A stretch of 64,000 bases of DNA from Streptomyces antibioticus (GTDB lineage: Bacteria; Actinomycetota; Actinomycetes; Streptomycetales; Streptomycetaceae): NCBI RefSeq assembly GCF_001514065.1, contig NZ_KQ948428.1, positions 437,525-501,524 of the forward strand, written 5' to 3'. A model generated the notes under the pieces. It made no database searches and had not been told where the DNA came from. It saw nothing but the letters and a program-made list of their open reading frames with translations. Position numbers and translations under genes: made by a program. Shown piece after piece: positions 28,473 through 36,587 of this stretch. Within the stretch, counting starts at the first letter, position 1; every line of letters starts with the position of its first letter.

Positions 28473-29581
28473 CCGGTGACCTTCGTCTCCGCGTCCGTAC
28501 GGCCCTCGTCGTGGGCGCCCCGGATCGCCTGGGCGATCGTCTGCTGGGAGACCACGCCGGCCACCTTGCCGTCGGTGTCCACGGCCACGGCCCACCCGGT
28601 GGGCGAGAGCACCGCGCAGTCCAGCGCGGCCCGCAAGGAGTCGGTACCGACGACGAACGGACGCCCGTAGGGCAGCAGTCCGGCGTCGGTGGCGAGGTCC
28701 TCCGGCTTGGTCCACCCGAGCGGCCTGCCGTCGGCGTCCGTCACCAGGAGGAACTCGGCGTCGGTGTCCGCCCGTTCGGCACCGCTGCCCGCCGTGACGA
28801 CGGGCGACATGGTGAGTTCCAGCCCCGTGGACGGGAAGAAGGAGAGCCGCCGAACGCCCCGGTCCGCGCCGAGGAAGTCCTCCACGAACTCGTCCGCCGG
28901 GTGCGACAGCAGCTCGGCGGGCGGCGCGAACTGGGCGAGCTTGCCGCCGGTGCGCAGCACGGCAACCATCGTGCCGAGCTTGACGGCCTCGTCGATGTCG
29001 TGCGTCACGAAGACGATGGTCTTGCCCAACTCCGCCTGGATACGCAGCAGTTCGTCCTGCAATCCCTTGCGCACGACGGGGTCGACGGCGGAGAACGGCT
29101 CGTCCATGAGGAGCACCGGCGGGTCGGCGGCGAGCGCCCGGGCGACGCCGACGCGCTGCTGCTGGCCGCCGGAGAGCTGATACGGATACCGCTTGGCGAG
29201 CGAGGCATCGAGGCCGACCCGCTCCATGAGTTCCCGGGCGCGCTCGCGGGCCTTGTCCTTCTTCCAGCCGAGCAGCCGGGGCACGGTCGCGATGTTGTCG
29301 ACGATGGTGCGGTGCTGGAAGAGGCCGGCGTTCTGGATGACGTAACCCATGGACCGGCGCAGGGTGTTGACCGGCTGCTGCCGGCTGTCCTTGCCGTCGA
29401 TGAGGATGGTGCCCTCGCTGGGCTCGATCATCCGGTTGATCATGCGCAGGGTGGTGGTCTTGCCACAGCCCGAGGGTCCGACGAGGACCGTGATGGAGCC
29501 GTCGGGTATCTCCAACGAGAGCCGGTCGACCGCCACCGTGCCGTCCGGGTACCGCTTGGTGACTGAATCTATCCGTATCAA
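28469..29581 (-). CDS. Betaine/choline-type ABC transporter ATPase (OpuAA-like) with C-terminal CBS region
   Basis: 370 residues from a TTG at 29581 with GAAGGG upstream. Walker A GPSGCGKTT, Q-loop YVIQNAGLF, signature LSGGQQQR and Walker B VLLMDEP followed by the H-loop VTHD. After about residue 240 the protein continues with CBS-like segments (PFVVGTDSLRAALDCAVLSP, WAVAVDTDGKVAGVVSQQTI), the ionic-strength sensor typical of osmoprotectant ATPases. It energises the permease pair encoded just downstream. Confidence 0.93.
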   Translation of the reverse strand: MIRIDSVTKRYPDGTVAVDRLSLEIPDGSITVLVGPSGCGKTTTLRMINRMIEPSEGTILIDGKDSRQQPVNTLRRSMGYVIQNAGLFQHRTIVDNIATVPRLLGWKKDKARERARELMERVGLDASLAKRYPYQLSGGQQQRVGVARALAADPPVLLMDEPFSAVDPVVRKGLQDELLRIQAELGKTIVFVTHDIDEAVKLGTMVAVLRTGGKLAQFAPPAELLSHPADEFVEDFLGADRGVRRLSFFPSTGLELTMSPVVTAGSGAERADTDAEFLLVTDADGRPLGWTKPEDLATDAGLLPYGRPFVVGTDSLRAALDCAVLSPTGWAVAVDTDGKVAGVVSQQTIAQAIRGAHDEGRTDAETKVTG

Positions 29582-29605
29582 AGCGCCGAATACCCTTCGG
29601 GTCTG

Positions 29606-29620
29606 GCATGAGTTGCATGC
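29606..29620. promoter_or_regulatory. Inverted repeat GCATG-agttg-CATGC upstream of the ATPase gene
   Basis: A 5-bp-arm inverted repeat 25-40 bp upstream of the TTG start of the betaine transporter operon, well placed for an operator. No family assignment is possible from sequence alone. Confidence 0.3.
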
Positions 29621-29704
29621 TTTCGGCCCCGGTGGGACCGGCCGTTTCCGGTGAGTGTAGACCCGTTGTGTTTCGGACCTGCGAGGACGTCGCCCGCCCC
29701 GCTC

Positions 29705-30445
29705 TCAGGCGGCCGCCGAGCCCTCCCGGGCCACCGGGAACCCCGGCGTCCGCAGCACCCGGCGTTCGGCGTCCACCGCGAACACCTCCACGCCCGGCAA
29801 CGAGGCGGCCCAGTCGACGCCCTCCGGCCCCATCGCGAACGCCGCCGTCGCCACCGCGTCCGCTTCCGTCAGGGAGGCGGCGACGGTCGTCAGGCTCAGC
29901 AGGCCCGTCGCCGGGAGCCCCGTGCGGCCGTCGATGATGTGGTCGCCGCGTTCGTAGCGGGCGGACGTGGCGACCGCGCCGTCCGTGAGGTCGAGAACCG
30001 TGCAGAGTCTGTCGGCCCGTTCAGGATGGCGTACGCCTACCCGCCACGGCCCGCCGGCGGCGGCCACGTCGCCGCCGGCGTTCAGCACGAAGCGGCGTGC
30101 GCCTGCCTCCTTCAGGAGGTCCGCCGCGCGCTGCACCGACCAGCCCTTCACCACCGCGCACGGGTCGAGGCCCCGGCCGGGCAGCCGGAGGTCGAACGCG
30201 CCGCCCGTCGCGGCCCGGTAGTGCTCGCACAGGTCGAGCACCAGTCGGAGGTCGGCGCTGACCTCGGGCTCCGCCAGCTCGCCGCGGCCCAGCCGCGACA
30301 CCTCGCTGTCCGGCTTGAACGGGCTGAAGCGGGCGTCGACCTCGCGCAGCCAGGCGAAGACCCGGTCCCCGGCCGGCTCGAAGTCGCCCTCGTCGTCGAC
30401 GCGCAACGACACCGGGAAGCCCATGACGTGTTCGACCCTGTGCAT
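29705..30445 (-). CDS. apbE: ApbE-family FAD:protein FMN transferase
   Basis: 246 residues. The N-terminal HVMGFPVSLRV, the KGWSVQRAADLL helix, NAGGDVAAAG and the metal/FAD-binding DGAVATSARYERGDHIIDGRTG followed by VAASLTEADAVATAAF are ApbE hallmarks. ApbE moves FMN from FAD onto a Thr in SGAT-type motifs of exported redox proteins; two such motifs occur in the protein encoded 2 bp upstream. This ApbE has no signal peptide, so flavinylation would happen inside the cell or an anchor is missing. It is the last gene of the three-gene redox operon. Confidence 0.93.
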   Translation of the reverse strand: MHRVEHVMGFPVSLRVDDEGDFEPAGDRVFAWLREVDARFSPFKPDSEVSRLGRGELAEPEVSADLRLVLDLCEHYRAATGGAFDLRLPGRGLDPCAVVKGWSVQRAADLLKEAGARRFVLNAGGDVAAAGGPWRVGVRHPERADRLCTVLDLTDGAVATSARYERGDHIIDGRTGLPATGLLSLTTVAASLTEADAVATAAFAMGPEGVDWAASLPGVEVFAVDAERRVLRTPGFPVAREGSAAA

Positions 30446-30447
30446 GA

Positions 30448-31143
30448 TCAGCCCTTCGCGTCGATCGCGGCCTGGAGGGACTCCTTGTAGGCGTCGCTCG
30501 TGATCGTCGCACCGGACACCGTGTCGATGTCCGCGCTCTGCGCCTCCAGCGTCGCCGCGATCAGCTTCGGCACCGCCGCCGTCGTCTGCGGATGGTTCGG
30601 CTGCTGGAGCATCTTCACGGCGCTGATCTTGTCGCCCTCGAAGGTCACCTGGACCTGGACGGGACCCTTCTCGGTGTTCAGCGCCGAGCCGTCGACCGTC
30701 CGGGACGCGGCCGCCGACGGGCTCGGGGACGCAGCGGGAGACTTCGCGTTCTCGTCGATCGCCGCCTGCAACGACTCCTTGTACGCGTCGCTCGTGATCG
30801 TCGCGCCCGACACCGTGTCGATGTCCGCGCTCTGCGCCTCCAGCGTCGCCGCGATCAGCTTCGGCACCGCCGCCGTCGTCTGCGGATGGTTCGGCTGCTG
30901 GAGCAGCTTGACCGCGGTGATCTTCTCGCCCTGGAAGGTCACCTGGACCTCGACCGGGCCCTTCTCGGTGTTCACGGTCGTCCCCTTGACGACCGTGCCC
31001 GAGGAGGTGCCTCCGGAGGAAGACACGGACGGGGCCGGTGCCGCCTCCGACGTCGACGTACCGCCGCCGATCGACGGCTCGTAGCGCCAGACCGGGACCA
31101 GGCCCGCGATGCTGAGGACGACTACAGGTATGGCTCGCTTCAC
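30448..31143 (-). CDS. Membrane-anchored protein with two FMN-binding (FMN_bind) domains
   Basis: 231 residues from a GTG at 31143 (GAGGAAGAG upstream). An N-terminal hydrophobic anchor (about 4-19) is followed by a Ser/Thr-rich linker and two tandem FMN_bind domains (about 50-130 and 148-231). Each carries the ApbE flavinylation motif SGATITSDAY, with SGAT at 112-115 and 210-213. The domains are almost identical, including a 97-bp stretch of identical DNA, so they arose by recent tandem duplication. With ApbE downstream and a ferric-reductase-like protein upstream, it should relay electrons from the membrane flavoprotein to an extracytoplasmic acceptor through two covalent FMNs. Confidence 0.93.
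   Translation of the reverse strand: MKRAIPVVVLSIAGLVPVWRYEPSIGGGTSTSEAAPAPSVSSSGGTSSGTVVKGTTVNTEKGPVEVQVTFQGEKITAVKLLQQPNHPQTTAAVPKLIAATLEAQSADIDTVSGATITSDAYKESLQAAIDENAKSPAASPSPSAAASRTVDGSALNTEKGPVQVQVTFEGDKISAVKMLQQPNHPQTTAAVPKLIAATLEAQSADIDTVSGATITSDAYKESLQAAIDAKG
30515..30611. repeat. 97-bp direct repeat, copy 1 (C-terminal FMN_bind domain)
   Basis: Identical base for base to 30809-30905, with an offset of 294 bp (98 codons). It is inside the second FMN_bind domain and covers the SGAT motif region. Confidence 0.9.
30809..30905. repeat. 97-bp direct repeat, copy 2 (N-terminal FMN_bind domain)
   Basis: Partner of 30515-30611. The surrounding 200 bp are also highly similar, with a few mostly synonymous differences. 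Confidence 0.9.
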
Positions 31144-31153
31144 GATCTCTTCC

Positions 31154-32494
31154 TCATCCCGCCAGGCTGAAGCGTTCGAAGTGGGTCTGCGCCTTGGGCA
31201 CGTCCAGCTCGCGCAGGTTGGCCAGCACCGCGTTCATCATCGGCGGCGGCCCGCACAGGAACACGTCCCGGTCGGCGATGTCGGGGACCATGCGCAGCAG
31301 CTCGGCGGGGGCCAGCTTGTCGGGCTGGACCGGGCCGGTCACCAGGTGCAGCTCGGCGCCCTTGGCGGCGGCCAGCTCGCGCAGCTCGTCGTAGAGGACG
31401 GCGTCACGGTCGGTGGCGACGCGGTAGATGACGACCGCGTGGCCGTGCAGCTCTTCGAGGAGGGCGCGGATGGGGGTGACGCCTACGCCGCCGGCGATGA
31501 GGACCGACTCCGGGCGGGTGCGGTGCAGTGCGGTGAAGGCGCCGTAGGGGCCCTCGGCGAAGACGCGGGTGCCGGGCTGGAGGTGCCGCAGGGCGGCGCT
31601 GCCGGCGCCGGCGGCCTTCGCGGTCAGGCGCAGCGTGCGGCCGTCGGGGGCCGCCGACAGGGAGAAGGGGTTCGCCTGCCACCAGCGGTCCTTGGTGAGG
31701 AACCGCCACAGGAAGAACTGGCCGGCGCGGGCGGGCAGCTTGTCCAGGTCGCGGCCGGTGATGTAGATCGAGACGACGTTGTCGGACTCGGGGACGACCG
31801 CCTCGACGCGGAACTGGTGGCGCAGGTTCCGCCACAGCGGCAGCACCGCGCGGCCCAGGACGACCGCGCCGAGGGCGACGGTCCAGACCCCGTACCAGTA
31901 CGTCCGGGCGACGGAGGACGACGTGAACGTCGTGCCGGCCGCGATCTGGTGGGTGATGGCGAGCACCACGGCGACGTATGTGTAGAAGTGGATGAAGTGC
32001 CAGGTCTCGTAGGCCAGCCGGCGCCGGGCCCAGCGGCCCGAGACGGCGCCGACGACGATGATGATCCCCAGCGCGACGATCGCGCGGAGCACGCCCTCGG
32101 TGGTCTCGGCGAGGTCGACGACCGTGCCGATGGGGCCGACGTCCGTGCCCTCGGCGTAGCCGAAGGCGATGAAGACGGCGTGCGCGAGGAGCGTCCAGAG
32201 GATGCCGAAGCCGGTCCAGCGGTGCCAGGAGGTCAGCCGGTCCATGCCGATGCGGCGGTCGAGCCAGGGCAGCCGGGCCACCAGCAGCAGCTGGAAGGCC
32301 ATGAGGAGGGCGCCGTAGAGGCCGAAGAGGCGGCCCAGCACGATGAGCGCGTTGGAGGCGAAGCCGGCCTGGGCGAAGAAGACGGCCACCACGGTCACGT
32401 TCGCGGCGATCAGGCCGTACAGGCCCGTGCGGGCCACCACTTTGGGCCGTATCGCCGTGGGGGGCGTGGTGGGCGGTTTGACGGTCGTCGTCAC
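31154..32494 (-). CDS. Ferric-reductase-like transmembrane flavoprotein (FAD/NAD(P)-binding)
   Basis: 446 residues from a GTG at 32494. The N-terminal half (about 20-215) has five or six transmembrane helices with paired histidines (SWHRWTGFGILWTLLAHAVF, YETWHFIHFYTYVAVVLAITHQ) for two b-type hemes, as in the ferric reductase/NOX fold. The C-terminal half binds FAD (NPFSLSAAPDG) and NAD(P) (VLIAGGVGVTPIRALLEEL, VFLCGPPPMM). It should oxidise cytosolic NAD(P)H and pass electrons outward, here to the double-FMN protein encoded 10 bp downstream. It is divergent from the two-component genes. Confidence 0.92.
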   Translation of the reverse strand: MTTTVKPPTTPPTAIRPKVVARTGLYGLIAANVTVVAVFFAQAGFASNALIVLGRLFGLYGALLMAFQLLLVARLPWLDRRIGMDRLTSWHRWTGFGILWTLLAHAVFIAFGYAEGTDVGPIGTVVDLAETTEGVLRAIVALGIIIVVGAVSGRWARRRLAYETWHFIHFYTYVAVVLAITHQIAAGTTFTSSSVARTYWYGVWTVALGAVVLGRAVLPLWRNLRHQFRVEAVVPESDNVVSIYITGRDLDKLPARAGQFFLWRFLTKDRWWQANPFSLSAAPDGRTLRLTAKAAGAGSAALRHLQPGTRVFAEGPYGAFTALHRTRPESVLIAGGVGVTPIRALLEELHGHAVVIYRVATDRDAVLYDELRELAAAKGAELHLVTGPVQPDKLAPAELLRMVPDIADRDVFLCGPPPMMNAVLANLRELDVPKAQTHFERFSLAG

Positions 32495-32625
32495 GGACGG
32501 AGCTCCTTGATCGGGGCCTGGGACTAGAGCTTCGCTTGAGCGACCTGTCGATCAGCTGTCGTAGAACTTTCAAGTGGTTATCGATGTGGCCTCGGGGAGG
32601 ATACGGCTCTGGTCAGGGGGGCCGT

Positions 32626-33336
32626 GTGCCGCACTATGAACGGGTGGAAAAAGTACGACTCCTCGTCGTGGACGACGACCCGCCGATCGCCGACCTCGTG
32701 GCGACGGTCGCCCGCTACGAGGGCTGGGAGGCGGTCACCGCGAACTCCGGTGAGGAGGCGCTGCGCCGTGCCGCCGAGTTCCACCCGGACATCGTGGTGC
32801 TCGACCTGATGCTGCCCGACCTCGACGGCTTCGGCGTCCTGGACCGGCTGCGGCGCTCGGGGACGATGGTGCCGGTGGTGTTCCTCACCGCCCGGGACGC
32901 GGTCGCCGACCGGGTGGCGGGGCTGACCCGGGGCGGCGACGACTACCTGGTCAAGCCGTTCGCGGTGGAGGAGCTGATGGCCCGGCTGCGCACGGTGCTG
33001 CGGCGGGCCCCGGGCCCCGGCTTCCAGCGCTCGGTGCTCCGGGTCGCGGACCTCACGATGGACGAGGACACCCGGGAGGTCCGGCGGGGCGGCAAGCTGC
33101 TCACGCTCACCCCGACCGAGTACGAGGTGCTGCGCTACCTCATGCGCAAGTCACCGACCGTGCTGACCAAGGCGCAGATCCTCGACCATGTGTGGGAGTA
33201 CGGCTTCGGGGGCCGCTCGAACGTCGTCGAGCTGGTCGTCAGCCGGCTGCGCCGCAAGCTGGACGAGACGGGTGACGATCCGCTGATCCAGACCGTGCGG
33301 GGCTTCGGGTACGTCATCCGGCAGGCCTCGGAGTGA
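32626..33336 (+). CDS. OmpR/PhoB-family response regulator
   Basis: 236 residues if started at the GTG at 32626, which has a GGGGGG ribosome binding site; a GTG at 32644 would give a more typical N-terminus but has no clear site. Receiver domain ([10 protein letters not shown], phospho-acceptor Asp in [10 protein letters not shown], conserved KPF) and a winged-helix DNA-binding domain with [13 protein letters not shown] and [10 protein letters not shown]. It is co-transcribed with the sensor kinase (4-bp overlap). Being divergent from the flavin redox operon, that operon is its most likely nearby target. Confidence 0.93.
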   Translation: MPHYERVEKVRLLVVDDDPPIADLVATVARYEGWEAVTANSGEEALRRAAEFHPDIVVLDLMLPDLDGFGVLDRLRRSGTMVPVVFLTARDAVADRVAGLTRGGDDYLVKPFAVEELMARLRTVLRRAPGPGFQRSVLRVADLTMDEDTREVRRGGKLLTLTPTEYEVLRYLMRKSPTVLTKAQILDHVWEYGFGGRSNVVELVVSRLRRKLDETGDDPLIQTVRGFGYVIRQASE

Positions 33337-34796
33337 TCGGGCGGCTGCGGTCGGCGTACCGGCGGATGCGGCTGGGCACCCGGCTCGCGCTGGGGCTCGG
33401 CGCGCTGGCGCTCGTGGTGTTCGGCGTCGTGGGCACGGCCCTGACGACGTACATGCGCGACTATCTGTCGGCCCAGCTCAACGATCAGCTGTCGCTCGCG
33501 CAGGTCGCCCAGTCCAAGAGCATCGCGGAGTCCGGGAGCCTGGCGGACAAGAAGTACTGGCGCTGGTACTACGCGGTGTACGACGTGCGGAACGGCACCC
33601 CGGTGCTGCGCACGCCGGAGGACCCCACCGATCTCCCGGAGGACGTCGACGAGTTCACGGCGGTCGCCGAGGCCAAGACCGCCGCGGACCGGGACATCAC
33701 GCGCACCGAGCATCTGGCGGGCGCGGGCGAGTACCGGCTGCGCGCCTGCGAGGTCGAGCCCGGCGTGATCCTGGTCAGCGCGGCGCCCATGGACGACATC
33801 GACGACACCGTGGGACAGCTGATCACGGTCCAGGTCGTCGCGTTCGGCCTGGCCCTGCTGGCGCTGGTGCTGTTCGGCCGGAAGGTGCTGCGCCGCGGGC
33901 TGAAGCCGCTGAGCGACATGGCGTCCACCGCGCACGGCATCGCCTCGCACGACCTGACCGAGTCGGCTGCCCGGCTGCCGCTGCGCGCCGACCGCAAGGG
34001 CGGTGGCCCGGAGGTCGAGGAGCTGCGGACCGCGTTCAACTCGATGCTGGAGCACATCGACCGCTCCCTCGCGGTGCGTTCGGAGGCCGAGCAGCGGCTG
34101 CGCCGGTTCGTCGCGGACGCCTCCCACGAACTGCGGACGCCGTTGATGTCGGTACGGGGCTACGCGGACCTCTTCCAGTACGCCGCCGCCAACGCCCCCG
34201 AGGAACGGGACAAGCACCTGGCCCGGCTCCGGGCCGAGGCGGCCCGTATGGGCGTCCTCCTCGACGACCTGCTGCTGCTCGCCCGCCTGGACGCGGCGGA
34301 GGTGGAGACCCCGCTGCGGCCGGCGGACACGGATCTGGTGACGCTGGCCCAGGACGCGGCGGACGCGTTCCGCGCGGCGCACCCGGACCGGCCGCTGACG
34401 CTGACGGACGGCCCGGCGTCGGTGGCGGTGCGGGTCGACCCGCACCGCATCCGCCAGGTCCTGGACAACCTCCTCACCAACGCGGCCGTGCACACCCCGG
34501 CCGGGACACCGGTGTGCGTGACGGTGTCGGCCGACCGCGGCAGGGCACGGGTCGAGGTGAGGGACTCGGGCCCCGGCCTCCCGCCGGCCGACCGGGAGCG
34601 GGTCTTCGACCGCTTCTACCGCGTCGACAAGGCCCGCAGCCGGGACCGCGGCGGCAGCGGCCTCGGTCTCGCCGTGGCCCGCTCACTGGTGCGGGCGCAC
34701 GGCGGCACGGTGGACGTGACCAGCGAACCCGGCAGGACCGTCTTCACGGTGTCACTGCCCCTCGGCCAACGCCCGGACGGACTGCCGGTAGCTTGA
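33333..34796 (+). CDS. Sensor histidine kinase
   Basis: 487 residues from a GTG overlapping the regulator stop (GTGA). Two transmembrane helices (about 18-40 and 164-185) flank an extracellular sensor domain of about 125 residues, then HAMP, the phospho-accepting His in [13 protein letters not shown]-box [11 protein letters not shown]1 DSGPGLPP and G2 GSGLGLAVA. It should phosphorylate the adjacent response regulator. The ligand is unknown; the redox genes across the divergent promoter suggest a respiratory or metal-related cue. Confidence 0.95.
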   Translation: MIGRLRSAYRRMRLGTRLALGLGALALVVFGVVGTALTTYMRDYLSAQLNDQLSLAQVAQSKSIAESGSLADKKYWRWYYAVYDVRNGTPVLRTPEDPTDLPEDVDEFTAVAEAKTAADRDITRTEHLAGAGEYRLRACEVEPGVILVSAAPMDDIDDTVGQLITVQVVAFGLALLALVLFGRKVLRRGLKPLSDMASTAHGIASHDLTESAARLPLRADRKGGGPEVEELRTAFNSMLEHIDRSLAVRSEAEQRLRRFVADASHELRTPLMSVRGYADLFQYAAANAPEERDKHLARLRAEAARMGVLLDDLLLLARLDAAEVETPLRPADTDLVTLAQDAADAFRAAHPDRPLTLTDGPASVAVRVDPHRIRQVLDNLLTNAAVHTPAGTPVCVTVSADRGRARVEVRDSGPGLPPADRERVFDRFYRVDKARSRDRGGSGLGLAVARSLVRAHGGTVDVTSEPGRTVFTVSLPLGQRPDGLPVA

Positions 34797-34855
34797 TCCT
34801 TCACCCGCGGTGACACCCTCCGTGTTGTCCGCGGCCACCGAGCGCTGGAGTCGAC

Positions 34856-35410
34856 ATGCCCGACACGACCGCGACCGACCCCGTCACCCGGGACCTTCTC
34901 GCGGCCTTCGAGAACGTGCGGTTCCGGCTGTTCGAGCGGATGAAGGGGCTGACCGACGCCGAGTACCTCTGGGAGCCGGTGAGCGACTGCGTCAGCATCC
35001 GCCCCGGCGACGACGGTGTCTTCCGGGTCGCCGAGCTCATCCCGGAATCGGGCCCGGAGGAGCCGGACCCGGTCACGACGATCGCCTGGCGCATCTGGCA
35101 CATAGGCAGCCTCTGCCTGCGCGGCTATGTCATCCACTTCTTCGAGGACGCCCCCGAGTACGGCGACCGCGACGCATGGCCGGGCACCGCGGAAGAGGGT
35201 GTCGCGGCGCTCGCCGAGGACTGGGAGCACTTCATCTCCCGTATCGCCGCCCTCGGCGACAAGCGCCTGCTGGAGCCGATCGGCATCGGCCCCGGCGGCT
35301 GGGCCGACGAGACCTATCTGAAGCTCGCGCTGCACGCTTTCAAGGAGGTCACCCATCACGGCGGCGAGATCGGCCTGCTGCGCGACCTCTATCTGCGCGA
35401 AGGCGCCTGA
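34856..35410 (+). CDS. DinB-like four-helix-bundle protein
   Basis: 184 residues. Helical throughout, with an N-terminal LLAAFENVRFRLFERMKGLTDAEYLW and the DinB-type histidines in TTIAWRIWHIGSLCLRGYV and FKEVTHHGGEIGLLRDLY, which form a divalent-metal site in DinB/mycothiol-dependent transferases. It may be a thiol transferase acting with mycothiol or bacillithiol-type substrates; the reaction is not established. Its 3' end overlaps the convergent lacI gene by 22 bp. Confidence 0.8.
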   Translation: MPDTTATDPVTRDLLAAFENVRFRLFERMKGLTDAEYLWEPVSDCVSIRPGDDGVFRVAELIPESGPEEPDPVTTIAWRIWHIGSLCLRGYVIHFFEDAPEYGDRDAWPGTAEEGVAALAEDWEHFISRIAALGDKRLLEPIGIGPGGWADETYLKLALHAFKEVTHHGGEIGLLRDLYLREGA

Positions 35411-36474
35411 TGCGGCGCTCCTGAACTGCGGCGCACGACGAGTTCGACGGGAATCATCGGCTCGCCCCCCGTACCGGCCTCGGTGCGCCCGTCGATCCGG
35501 TCCAGCAGCAGCCGCAGCAACCGGGTGCCGATCTCGGCGAAGTCGGTCCGTACGGTGGTCAGCGGGGGCAGGAAGTGGGCGGCCTCGGGGATGTCGTCGT
35601 AGCCGACGACGCTGATGTCGTCGGGGACGCGGCGGCCCGCCTCGTGGAGGGCGTGGAGCAGCCCGAGGGCCATCTGGTCGTTGGAGGCGAACACGGCGGT
35701 GACGTCCGTGCGGCGGGCCAGTTCCCGGCCCAGCGCGTACCCGGACTCGGCGCTCCAGTCGCCGACGAGCGGCGGGTGGATCTCGGCGCCGGCCGCCTTC
35801 AGCGTGTCCTGCCAGCTGGCCACCCGCTGGTCGGCGGAGGTCCAGCCGGCCGGCCCCGCGATGTGCCACACGGTGGCGTGCCCGAGCTTCAGGAGATGCT
35901 CGGTCGCCTGGTGGGCGCCGCCCCGGGAGTCGGCGGTGGCCAGCGGGGTGCCGCCCCTGACCTCGTTCTCCATGACCACCAGCGGGGTACCGAGCCGGGT
36001 CTCGGCGAGCGCCTGCCCCACCCGGTGCTGCGGGGCGAGGGCGATCACCCCGTCCGCGCCCTCGGTGGTCAGCCGCTGCACGGCTTCGGCGACGGTGGCA
36101 TGGTCGGCCGTGTCGTCGAGCGCGATGGAGCTGAGCAGGTAACCGGCCTTCTGCGCGGCGGTGTTGATGGCGGTGAGGATGCTGGCGGGACCGTAGCGGG
36201 CCGCGTCGAAGGAGATCACCCCGACCATCCGGGTCCGCCCGCTGGCGAGCGACCGGGCACTGGCGCTGGGCCGGTACCCGAGCACTCGCATGGCGTCCCG
36301 CACCGCCTCCCGGGTCTCGTCCCGCACCGCGGGATGATCATTGAGCACCCGGGAAACGGTCTGCTTGGACACTCCCGCCATCCGAGCCACGTCATCCATG
36401 ACAGGCCGGGCCCCCGCGAAGTTACGACGGCTACGGCCCTTGGGGGCGGGAGAGCCGGCGGGGGAGGGCTTCAT
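35389..36474 (-). CDS. LacI-family transcriptional repressor of the beta-galactosidase operon
   Basis: 361 residues from the ATG at 36474 with AGAGGAAG upstream. The N-terminal helix-turn-helix MDDVARMAGVSKQTVSRVLN and hinge GYRPSASARSLASGRT are typical LacI, followed by a periplasmic-binding-protein-like sensor (VFASNDQMALGLL, VVGYDDIPEAAHFLPPLTTV). It lies at the 3' end of the MFS-GH35-GH35 gene run, in the same direction. The perfect palindrome TGTTACCGGTAACA in the operon promoter is a good candidate for its operator, with a galactoside as inducer. Confidence 0.92.
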   Translation of the reverse strand: MKPSPAGSPAPKGRSRRNFAGARPVMDDVARMAGVSKQTVSRVLNDHPAVRDETREAVRDAMRVLGYRPSASARSLASGRTRMVGVISFDAARYGPASILTAINTAAQKAGYLLSSIALDDTADHATVAEAVQRLTTEGADGVIALAPQHRVGQALAETRLGTPLVVMENEVRGGTPLATADSRGGAHQATEHLLKLGHATVWHIAGPAGWTSADQRVASWQDTLKAAGAEIHPPLVGDWSAESGYALGRELARRTDVTAVFASNDQMALGLLHALHEAGRRVPDDISVVGYDDIPEAAHFLPPLTTVRTDFAEIGTRLLRLLLDRIDGRTEAGTGGEPMIPVELVVRRSSGAPHQAPSRR

Positions 36475-36535
36475 CGGAGTACTTCCTCTGGAGGGTCCGG
36501 GGCCCCTCAGCATACGGCTGTGAAACGCCGCTCCA

Positions 36536-36580
36536 AGGGGCGCGGGGAACTGCGCGACCAGCCACGAAGCACCCGCACCC
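36536..36580. repeat. Streptomyces dispersed intergenic element (GGGGCGCGGGGAACTGCGCG type)
   Basis: AGGGGCGCGGGGAACTGCGC followed by GACCAGCCAC and an A/C-rich tail is a motif I recall from many Streptomyces intergenic regions. It can fold as GCGC-ggggaact-GCGC. Located between the end of the first GH35 gene and the lacI start. Its function is not known; attenuation or mRNA processing are possibilities. Confidence 0.6.
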
Positions 36581-36587
36581 GACGAAC

